Positions 37,243-49,200 of a stretch of DNA of 64,000 nucleotides are shown one piece after another. Within the stretch, counting starts at the first letter, position 1. Each line of letters starts with the position of its first letter. The DNA is taken from contig OZ007569.1 in assembly GCA_963931925.1 (NCBI GenBank), positions 45,421,021-45,485,020 of the forward strand, given 5' to 3'. This DNA comes from Onchidella celtica (lineage: Eukaryota > Mollusca > Gastropoda > Systellommatophora > Onchidiidae). The notes below the pieces were generated by a model. The model was not told the origin of the DNA and did not search any database. It saw only the letters and a program-made list of their open reading frames with translations. A program made the translations under genes and the position numbers.

Positions 37243-40200
37243 CTGAAAAAAAAATAAAAAAATCTGTACATGGAAGTATTTATTTCTGGCTCTATCATGA
37301 AACTGCACAAATGAAGAAGAAAACCATTCTTTACAAGTAACTTAAATACATCTTTAGTTATAAAAATCTGAACAATTTGAAAAACTGTACTCTCCCTTAA
37401 TCAGTAAAAAAAAAAAATTCCTTCAAGTTCATAGAATATTTGACAAAAAAGACTTGCCATCTGCTGCTGTACATGTCCAATTTCATGACAGAGTAAGTGT
37501 TATATATCAATATCACAAGCTTTAGCCATTTCTAAATCATACCATGGCAAATAGCTGAAATATTTTCATAGACATAATATGATAATATTAAAACTAAGTT
37601 GAAATCCACATCCCACAGCACATTGCACTTCTCCCAACAAACCTGCAACAATGCTTGTAATAGCTACAAACATTGTATTGGGAAAACAACAACAACAAAA
37701 AAACAAAGAAAGTCAATTATTATAATTTTTATGAAGCAACAGTTTATTCAGGTTTAGCTAAAATCAGTAGGCTGATGAGTGTCTTTCTGCACAATACTGC
37801 AGCGTTACGACCACTTCATTACCTGACAATGTATGTTCATGTGAGAAAAGGAAAGTGAATATAATCTGAAAGGTAAAAACTTGCACAAACTTGGGTCTGA
37901 TTGTACACTGCAAAATACTTGACACACAAAGTATCTCTGACTAAATTGCCCTTTCCTGAAGGAAGATACAAAACTATAATGAAATTTATTCCACAGCACA
38001 TCTCTTCCTTACCATGTGTGTGATGAAGGCAAATTGTTGTAGGTGGGTGCAGATGAAAGTTGAATTTTGGGATTGAGCTCAGAAAATCCCCCTGGTGGAA
38101 GCTGGGAAGATCCAGTAGTGAACTGAAGGAGTCGAGCCATTTGTTCTTCACTGAAACTGGCAATGATAGTCCAAAACCAGTCCAGCACCTGGTATAATTA
38201 CATGAAGTTCAAGCATCAATGAATACATATCTTTGGTAGATTTCCATAGGACAGTAATTTCTCAGAAATAATGATTACTATTAATTTAAGCACATCTGTC
38301 GACAAAGAGAACTTCATGACCTCAGAAATAAAGTTCTGTTTTAAAATAAGCCTATAGGTCAACAAAGAGAACTTTGTAACCTCAGAAATTATGTTCACTA
38401 TTAAATTAAGCACATCTGTCAACACAAAGAACTTCATAAACTGCAAAATAATATTAAGCACATAGGTCGACAAGCCAAACTTCATTAAAAAAATTATCCA
38501 GATCGTAACTGAGATATACTGCTGTCTCCACTTTGCAGGCAGTCGAAGGTGCATTTCAAAACCTGATGAATTTGGAACAAGGACCCTAAGCAATTGGATA
38601 AAGTCATATATTCTAAGAATAATGAAGTTTCAAAGTGTGCCAAAGTTACTTTTGAATACAAGATGAACAGGAGACGGTGGCTCATATCTAAAAGTTTGTA
38701 TTTGTTTTCAGTGACTGTTTTTGGATTCTGTACTTTCAAAATAATAATTAATAAATCACATCTGGAAATTTTAATTTTTCCTAACGTATAAAAAAGTATC
38801 GCCTTTTTGGTGTGTCTTCATGAATTCCAATATAGAGTTGGCTTTCAAACATTTAAATCCCAACAAGATATTTTAAACTTGTTAAAGTGTTCAAATAGAT
38901 ATCAAGATCGCCTGTAATCTTGAGATAAGCTACTACAGTCAGTGACTTAGTACTTCTCAGATGATCTGAGGGGCAGATCTGGTAATACTGCTATATGCAA
39001 TCATCCACATTCTCGGCCTTATTTCACTGACACTAATAAGGCCCTGCTAAAGGTTCACTGGCCCAAATTTCTTATAGCTCACCCTGTTGAAGGAAGATGA
39101 TGCTCCGACTACATTATGGTGAAGTTTGAAGTCGGCTATGCTGTAAGTTCCCGTACCACACATCAGTAACTGTAGAAACATAGTTGACATGAGAAAGTAT
39201 AGATTCTACAATCACAAAAGGTGAAATATGACCAGACACTGACCTTTGAACTTTCTCATAAAGAATTATTGGTTCAGCTCTACAGAACACCAGTAATAAA
39301 AAACATGTTAACCTGAATTTAATTAAACCTGCTGAAAAATCCACCAGTGATGTATTACACTGCAATACAATAGACAAGGTTCCTCTTACCAGACTTTTGG
39401 ACTATTCTGAAAGTTTCCTCTGACCAGGTTAATAATTCAAACTGGTGAACAAGCTCATCCCAGCCATCAGATTTCATTTCAAGATTCCGCTGCATCTGTG
39501 TTGCCATCTTTAGGCCTAACTTTGAAGCACCCGGGGCGCTATGTGAGAAGCGTGAAGACTGGTCAAAATTAAAATTAAAGGTGATTTAGTCTCACCACCT
39601 GGTCAGAGGAATCACCTCGTAATATCACACCCATAGGTAAAGACCCCATATATGTAGGCTGGGCCGATCTTACGCCATTTCGTGTAAATAAACTCAATAT
39701 ATTTATAGTTCATGGTTGCACAATCAGTGGACATTACATGATAAATGAATTCAAACACAGCCCATATTACACTTGCATTTCAGACACCCGAACACTTTTT
39801 CTACACTGTATCATACAGATACCTAAATAGCCGGCAGATTTTGATGGAATCATTTTATTCTCTGATGGTGTGACTTTCCAGGGTGTATGGATGTAGAATA
39901 AAATTCATTTCTCATTTTCACCTGAAATAAGAATTACTGGGTATTCACTGCATGCAAACAATAAGTCGCAGTTGAGTGACACCTGACATTCCCCCATACT
40001 ATGCCTACCTCCAGCTCATACTCGTCAAATATACTGAGCAAGTTTTCAGGTATGAGTTCCGTGCTCAGTCCTCTCATAAAACTTTCCACCTCCTCTCGGA
40101 CTGGAGTGACCAATCGGTGCTGAGCCAGGGCGTCCAGGTAACGCAATTTGTTGCTGTTGGTCACTGGAATCTTTGAGCCATTAGGGATCAGATCGATCAC

Positions 40201-43200
40201 CTGGTGAATTGTACAATGTTAGTCTTAATGAATAACAGCCAGGGAAACTTTTGCAAGATCTTAAAACTTTAGGTCTACTGAACTGCAAAAATGCAGCTAG
40301 AATGGCAAATTGAACTCCTCTTAACTCATTCGCTATGTCAAGCCGAATATTCAGCTCGCGGGTTTTCACTTCACAATGGATAGCCAAATATTAGGTTTGA
40401 GTGGACACTGATTTTCCAACACTAGTATCTAAATTCAACTTTTTGAAATGTCAAATCCTGTCCTGGTTTATTCATTTTCCTTTATTTTGATGTATAATAT
40501 GTCCTGTCTTGTGTTAATACTAAGTGAAAGAAAATACGTCTTCGAATCACCCATAAATTTCAAACTGGTTAGTGTCGACAGTTCGCATCCATACCCATAA
40601 AAGTTGCCATACGGAAAGAGTTAATGCATTTTTTTGTATAATTCCCAATTAACCAACAAATTCTTCAACAGCATATTGTTTCTTAACCTTGTATGATAAA
40701 TACCATTGAAAAGCAATAACACTGGATGAAACGGCCATTATAAACAGTTTCAGCTGAGAGTTCAATTTTTCTTATTTCTGGAAAATTCCACCTGACTTAC
40801 TGAATGCAATGATATACTTTCAGCAAAACTATGTACAGGTGAATATGTGGGTGGATCTGACAAAACTGGACTAGAGGTAAGTTTAAACAACCAAAATAAA
40901 ATATTTCTAACATGATTTATGCAAAACACTGTCACTGAATGCAGAGAAATGGCTAATCTTTCATATCATAGCCAAATCTAAAATTTCATAGAACCTCCAC
41001 CCCCCCCCCCCCTCCCCCGGTTTCTCAAGAATTTGGTCCTCCACCGTAAGATCTCTTACAGCCCAATGGCCAAGAAGAACAGTTAAAGAAGTGAAAAAAA
41101 ACAAAACAGCATACTTTGACCAGCTGACCAGTCCCATTGTAGATTTCCTCAGAGAATGTCAGCTCCATGTCCTCCACATCATTGTTCTCTATGTAGGAAA
41201 TTTTGGTGGTGAAATATTCAGGATCATCTGTCTCAAAATGCTGCAAGACACAGGTATACATAAACGATTAATCTGAAATCGTTTTGTGAAGAAAGAAAAT
41301 TAAAAAATAAATTAACTCGGGTAAGTACATTTCATCAGAATGTACACATATTGTTTAAATGCATTGTTTCTGCACTGTGGCATTGTTCTCAATTTCACTT
41401 GCACTGGACTAGACTAAGATATGATTAACCTTGCACTGGACTAGACCTAAGACATGACTAACTTTGCACTGGACTAGACCAAAGACATGACTAAACTTGC
41501 ATGGGACCAGACCAAAAACATGACTAATCTTGCACTGGACTAAACAAAAGACATCACTAACCTTGTAGGTTACCCTAAGACCAATCAACTGGGCCAGGAA
41601 TGACCTTGTAAATCTTGCCTTGACCAGCTGTGTCCTGCCCACTGAGGACTCAAAGAGACACTTGCCCACAACCTTCCCAGCAAACTCGTACAGTTTGATC
41701 TTTTTGTCTGGCGGTCGCTTAGGGTTGGGATGAACCTGGAAAAGTAATAAAGGATGATTTGTGACGAGCATACTGATCATGTATGTGGTATTCATTTTCA
41801 CTCCATAGGCAAAACATTTGTGACAGTTAACACCTAGCAATCCAGGATATCAAACATTCTTATAATATTCTGAATTTTTAGTTGAGACTGTTGTCTCTAT
41901 ATGGTCAGATCACCATCTTTGTGCAATACCCACATTACTGTAACTTCAACTTCTTATTTTTTGGTGGATGTAAGTGAAATAAGAATGTAGCTGTGTGAAT
42001 ATTGAATAAATACTATCTATACTGGCACACCGACACCAAAACAGTGGATATTCCTAGCCTTGCCTTAGCATTTGAAACCCCAACACTGCTATATCTTTTT
42101 CCTCTTTAAAGTGTCTGAACTTACAGGTTACATGGTTTTAGTGTACTTCCACAACACATGCACACTACTGATTTTGGGACATAAGGTGTGAAGCCACAAT
42201 GCAGTAAAGGGGTGGCTATAAAGAAATACTTCTCAACTGCTTTTCTGTGAAATAGTGTACACTCACCAGCCCCTGTGGATTGTCTGTCAGTCTGGTAAAC
42301 AGCTGTGAGCCATTAGGGTCAAACAGCTCCTTGCATAGAACTTCAAACCACTCCCTGCTAACCCCACCCCAGTCCAGACCTGGCTCTCCATGAAAGATAA
42401 TCTCAAATCTCTTGCACCAGTCGCCAAGGGTCAGATGCTTGGTGGCTTTATAGGACTGTAGGTACAATTTGTACAGAAACTGGTTAGAATATAAAGATTC
42501 ATAAATCCCCTGCCATATACCCTCTTCTTCCTTATCTCCTTGAGTCACTGTTTCCCTTTTCCTCTCTCATTCTCAGCTGATTGGACTTTGTTCCAAGAAA
42601 ATCAAAAGCACTGTTAGACCTTATGTGATATCATTTACGAATAAATCATGACAAGATCAATGTAAATTTAAGTCTAAATTAGTTCAATTTGTTTTCAGCA
42701 AAAAGTTTCAACCAACAAATCTTACATGAACAAAAGAAATGTAGAACACAAGAAAAACTCATGGATTAGTGGCCCAATTCTTAAAACCCTGTTGTTAGTG
42801 TCTGTAGTATTGTACACAGCAAGCTTTACCTCAACAGTGTACACAACTAAGTATTCTCTCTGTAAAGCGTTGTAGTTAGCCTCCTTAAAAAATCCAGTTT
42901 CTTTCTTCTAACATTGAAAAATTTGTTTTCAGTAAATTAAAAATCTCCATAGGTATCAAACTTCATAAATCTATGAACTGGAAGGACTGCAACAACAAGA
43001 AGTTTTACAGTGTGAAAAACAAAAGTTCTAATTGTCAACGTACAGTAAGCAAAAGATTTGGTCTGTCTACTTTCAGCATCAGATTTGAGTGGGACCGTTT
43101 ATGATGAGTGGCTCGGACTTCACGGTAGAAGAAATCTCGCTTGTCATTAAAAGTTTCTGACCCACCTGCAGATGCAGAGATAAACAATGACTTTGTCACA

Positions 43201-46200
43201 AAGCGCAGGTGCAGACAATGGTACTGCAAATGCGGTTTGCAACCTTGGGATGTTCCGGCCTATGAGTGACTATAACACACCAATGGAAACAAGTGCTTTA
43301 CAGTTATACACACAATAAATTTATTGGGACACTTGGGATGGGGGCTTAATTAATGTTGGTAAAATAGTCTAAATAACGTGTCAGAAGAGATGGACAAATA
43401 TTTCATACAGATATTATGACAATGATCAAATTCAAAAGATAATGCGTTTAACAACAGCTAAGATAATTACCCTGAAAGAAAAGGTTTCTGATTAATGCAA
43501 TGAAATGACAATAAAATGGATTATAATATGTTACTCTAAAACACAGATAAAAAGGTAATTGTATATCTCACCGACTCTGCACTTAAAGAACGTTTCACAC
43601 AGGATATATCCACACTCTTCCAATAATTACTCTAACTAAAATGTTACTTAAACTTGTCCTATATCTTGAATCTGTAAACTTGACGATGATGGTCCTAAAC
43701 CGAAGAATGTCCGGTCTCTTGGGAAACTGGACTCCACAAGATAATGTTCTCTTAAATTCACTACAGGATACACTCAATTGCAAATATGTCCTTACTCCAC
43801 ATAAAAAGCACTGTCCACATCCACAAGATGACTAATAGTATATAACTAATGTCCTGATAAGGCTCTGGTCACAGTCACAGGATACACAACAGGATCGAAA
43901 TGTCCTAACAATATGCACAGGATACTTTAAAACAGGTGGTTACTTTATGGTCTTGGCCTCTAGCCTTCCCGCTGTTCTGCACAATTCACAGAAACGCCGG
44001 GTACAATGCCCTACACGCGGACAGAAGCCTGCCTGGTCACGCTGAGACTTACAGGTCTAACACTGCCACAAGAAGCGAGTACAACACTGGAAATTAACGA
44101 GTTCCTTAAGAACTTAAGATATGTGCAATATGTGCAGAAATGCTATACATTATATGCACCGCGTACATGAGCTAACTTTAACTTTAAGCTTAGACTCACA
44201 CGCCGCTCTAACTGAGCTTATTTCATGCTTTGACAAAGCAAGAAATATGGAAATTTACTATGACTAAGTCCTACGCGAACTTGAAAGTCATAAACGCTCT
44301 ATACACGAGCTAACTTAACACACCGTGTAGGCTATGTTAATATACGTCTGTGTCTTACAATAAGAACGACAGACAGGTACACCACTCTATGTGAGCAGGA
44401 CCTCGCTCCTTATGAGCTAAATTTTAATACAGGCCTTAATAGACACTGTAAATACACGCCTGAGTTCTACAGGCAGGTACACTGCTTCGCACGAGCAGGA
44501 CCTCGCAGTGAGTCTATCGCAAGCGGACTGACGACTCCAGATTTGCTCTGGAATATATACAGAAACTCAAAATTACAGAAAATTACAGAGAGGAAAACTG
44601 GGAGGTTCTAGCTAGCTCAAATTCGTGAGCCATAAAAACGTGCACAAAGATTCTACGGTGGCCAAACTCGGACGCTGGGGTATTAGGTGGACGGGTCAGA
44701 GATAATTGCTCTACCCGCAGGTCGAACGTGAAGTCAGTCCTGTTGTATGGATGTGAGACTTGGAATGCGTCCCAGGCCTGCATAAAGAGAATCCAAGTTT
44801 TCATCAACAGATGTTTGAGGAAGCTACTTAAGATCAGATGGACAGACAAGGTCAGCAATGAAATTGTATGGAAAAGAACAAGACAGAGCCCAGTCAGAGA
44901 GGAAATCGGTAGGAGGCGATGGAGATGGATCGGCCACACTCTCAGGAGGCCAGGAAACAGCATCATGAAGAAGGTATTGGATTGGAATCCCCAGGGCAAG
45001 AGATCAAGAGGAAGGCCGCGCGGAACGTGGAGAAGAGCCAGAGAAAATGATGTGCAACGAAGCGGAAAGACTTGGAATAATGTAAAGAGGCTGGCCCATG
45101 ATAGAGAGGGATGGAAAGTGTTTGTTGGTGGCCTATACCCTGATCCAGGGTGAGAAAGGCAATGATGATGATGATGCAGGTAGCCTGAGACATAACTTGG
45201 AACAATAGATCAGGAAGGTGGACCGATCGAACGGGCAAGTGGACAGTCGTTACGCGGCATTTCGTTACAGGGGCAAGGTGGTCTAGAGGCAAGGTGCTCG
45301 CCTCTCATGCCAAGGGTCCCGGGTTCTAAACCCGGCCAGTGCAGGCATGTTGGAAGTTTGGGATTTTTCTCATATTTTCATGTCCCTGATCCTATTGAGG
45401 GGTAGGATCGAGTACCTAGTCTTCTCGGATAAGGACGAAAAAATTCGGAGGGCCCGTGTGCACGTTAAAGATACCTTGGCAGTTGGAAATCGTAAAGAGC
45501 AGGCCGAACAGGCCGCTGCCCGGGCAAAATTAAATAAAATTCATCCCTACCACCCACTCCCCCTCATCCCCCCACCACCAAAAAAAAAAAAACGCCGACC
45601 GGCGCTGCACTGTGGCGACGACGTGCCTGCTCCAGTTGTAACTGGGGTGCAATGGCACAAAGGCAAAATTTCCCAAATGGGATTAAAGAGTTATACAAAT
45701 ACAAATACAAATACAAATAATTGATCTCAAGCTCACTAAGCCTGGCTGTCCCTCTCGTGACCCCAAACTCTTTAAAACTGAGCCAGGGAAGCTCTATCCA
45801 ATCCAAACATCCAGCAAGAGGCTCTGCCATGGAACTGCACAGGAGCAGATGACAGCTTTTTTTTTTTTTTGCTAAATGTGAGTGGATCTGACAAAACCGG
45901 GCCCCGGGTGAAATGTTTATACCTTTTTAAAAAAAAATCAAAATAAAATCTATTTAAGACTATTTCATGGAAAATGTTTTAAATGAATGCAGAAAAATGG
46001 CTAATCTTTCATATTCTAAGCAAATCTCAATTTCCACAGAAAATTGTTCCCTCTTTTGAAGGGTTTTCATAGGAATTTCATCTGTCTTCTTAAGCCCGAT
46101 CTTGTCAGATCCACCCACAAATATTCTATGAATTCCTTGAATGAGTATTATTTTTTCCATTGATTAAGGGAGAGTACAGTATTTCAAATGTTTATACAAA

Positions 46201-49200
46201 AAATACACCCCAGATAAGGAATACATTTCAAGTAAAACAGTTTCTCCATTCCTTTCCTACAAAGTTCGGTCTTTGACACTTATGCACTTTCACAACAAGC
46301 TTAGCAAAGTGCCACATGTACAATAAGCCACTTGCTATTACATGGCTTCCATAATAATGCGTTTTACAGCCAATGCAACTTTATTTTTCATTAAAAATGA
46401 GATATGTTGTGCACCTTTGTACTCTTCCCTAACTCCTTCCCCACTCACAATATACATCCCTCATCTTTAAGTATGACAAACGCATTGGACAACAAAACCT
46501 TTCATTAAAAAATGAACACTAGTCCTTTTCATGTGATACTGAATTTTTTCTCTCAGCTTTTTATGCCAATTATTTCAAATCCATTCCTATTTTGTCAAAT
46601 TTTAAACATCACATTATGAATATCATCGGTAAGTATTTACTTAACTTATTAACCAAGATGGCTCATTTTTTTTTCACTCTTGCAAAAAGGAAGTCAAATA
46701 CCTTATAATTCCAAATTCTATGTCACATAAAATCAAACTGAATTTCCACCGACCTATACTTTTGAGAAGAAAACATGAAAATGTGGCAGCAATGGTGTTG
46801 CGGTCTCTGGCCGCCAGCTCTATCGATGGCTGACTCCCGTCTTCTATCAGAAATGTTGCTGCATCATATTGGTTGTTACGCCCATTAAAAATAAACTGAA
46901 ACAGAAAACAAAAAAGCACATAACAGGAAAAGCGTTCTTTGATACTGAGCAAATTAATGTCACCATTCAATGTGCATTATAACAGAAAAACAACAACAAA
47001 AAAACCCCACCAGATTAAATGACAATAACTGACACAGGATAATGTTAAAAAAAAAAAAGCAATCATTTGTGGAGCAGGAAAAGAATTTAGCTTTACATTC
47101 AAACACAATGTTAGTTACTCAAATAATTACTGAAGACGCCAGCCTTTGCCAGCCATCACTGCAATAGATAATTCATGGCGAGGATCAGCCTGATCAGCTG
47201 TCCAGGCACAGTACATGTCCAGACCTTGGGAAATTGAAGTTGTGATCATCGTTGCTTGTGATGGACGGACAACAAGAACTACTTAATTAAAAGACCTAAA
47301 AAAACCTCTTGTTCTCCACTATCTCAATGCACTGACTTAATTAGCAGCAACAACAATATCATAGGAAGTAAACTACACATAAACAATCAGAATAAAAACT
47401 GAAGAGTTTTTACAAGAGCAGTTTCTCAAGCAACTGACCATAATTCCCTTTCGAATCATATCTACAGAGTTGATCTGACAGTTTGCTTACCTTGGTCCAT
47501 GGACAAACACGGAATGTGCATAGCTTTTTAGGGTAGATTTTGAAATAAAACTCTTTGATTGTCAGTTGCTGAAATAGAATTTTTTTAAAAATACATAAAA
47601 CAGTCAGCTACATGTGGAAATTTCTTATTTTAAATTTATAAATATTTATACTAGCACATTAACCCAACGAAGTGTCCAAAATATTTAGTGATGTATACAA
47701 ATATTTCTAAATTTACTGGCATATCTGCCTTTACTAGTTTGCAAAGAAACATTTTGAACTGGCACTGATTGTAATTGTAAGAAAGGCTATAAAAAGTGTT
47801 AAGCAATTTATTATCCAAGCAAAAAAGAAAAAGAAAAAAAATTAAAATTCCAAAAGTGGGGAAATTAACAAAGATTTAGATAACTAACCACAACTAAGAG
47901 ACGCAAGTTGTTTCTGTGTTGTTGTTTTTTTCACAAATTTCCATTTACTCAACTGATGATCCTATAACATAAATTTTATGAATACTATATGAGACTCAAA
48001 TTTCATTCTTATGCTATGTATATTACATCTCATTTTAAAATCTGAATTTACTACTTTGCTGGAAAAACATTTTGATGGGAAAACTTGAAATATGACTAAA
48101 ACAATGAAACAAACCCTAAAAACTAAGGAAATGAAATTTCATTGACATTCCATGCAGTATCTAGCCACCAAATTTATCATGTCAGCTTTGACAACCTTTA
48201 TCAATGTAAATAATTAATAATATCTTTTATATCCCATACAGATTAAATTTCACATTAGCCACAATATGGAAATTATCTAAAGAAGAGGAGCCAGTTATGA
48301 AGATATGCATAGTAATGCGCATCACTAAGCATAGGAAGTCTGCATGGTTACACAATGACCTTATTTTGGATGAGTGCAAAAGAAAAACATGCATTATCGT
48401 GCACTTTTAACCAGAATGAAATGAATATAAAAAAGTTACCTTTGGGGAAATATATACATAAACTTTCTTTGGTTTTTCCAGTTTTTCACCATTCTGTGTC
48501 AGAAGTCTGGCTTCATACCATAAATTGTGCTTGCGTTTTGTCACATTTTTCTGTACTTTGCTGAGCTCTTCAGCTGAAAAAAAATAATTGATAGTTCATG
48601 AAAGTACCCACAATATATTTAATTTTGTGTTTAGTTTTCATATTTGTCTACAAAAAAACCCAAGCAAATCAACGCTTACAAATGTTTAATGCATTTTCAT
48701 TTGCATATGGTTACACTGTTGTATCAGTCCAGGGGAATCATTGACCTTTTCACACACATCATAAATCACCATGTAGGTTCTGTGAAATTTTGGCATCTCC
48801 AATGAATTTAGACTTGTATCTAGCCACACTAACATTACCATGGATACTTCAAACATTTCCCTTTAATATGTCTCGTTAATGTACCTAGAATGTGAGACAT
48901 ATACATATTATACACAATTATATTGTCTTCTAATTGTTTTTCTCCAATCATTTTCTGGCCCAGAGGTGTATCAAAGAAACTAACATTCACATTACTTGCA
49001 AATGTATCCATATGTTTGTAGGCCATCATATGGATATGTTTTATATCTCAAATGTAAATTAGCCTAAATAAATCAAGGGTTGGCAGCCAGAATGTTTTAT
49101 ATCCAAAATAGTCAAATTGAGAAAATGAGCTAGAAATTCGTTACCTCAATGAAAATCAAGTAATTGCAATAACTTCAACACGGTCACATGAATTGGGTTA

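Noticed and set aside
37837..38163. 108-codon minus-strand ORF over the AREL1 C-lobe exon
   Set aside because: It is an out-of-phase shadow; the frame giving the HECT C-lobe is different and joins neighbours in phase.
41401..41561. CRISPR-like array of 33-bp repeats
   Set aside because: The units are contiguous without unique spacers, in a eukaryotic intron; it is a minisatellite.
43300..44721. LTR of a retrotransposon
   Set aside because: Repeated motifs suggest foreign DNA, but there are no paired LTRs, TG...CA ends with duplication, primer site or coding domain.
45271..45342. Functional tRNA gene
   Set aside because: Box A and box B are present, but the sequence continues into a SINE body with a microsatellite tail and the acceptor stem is not convincing.
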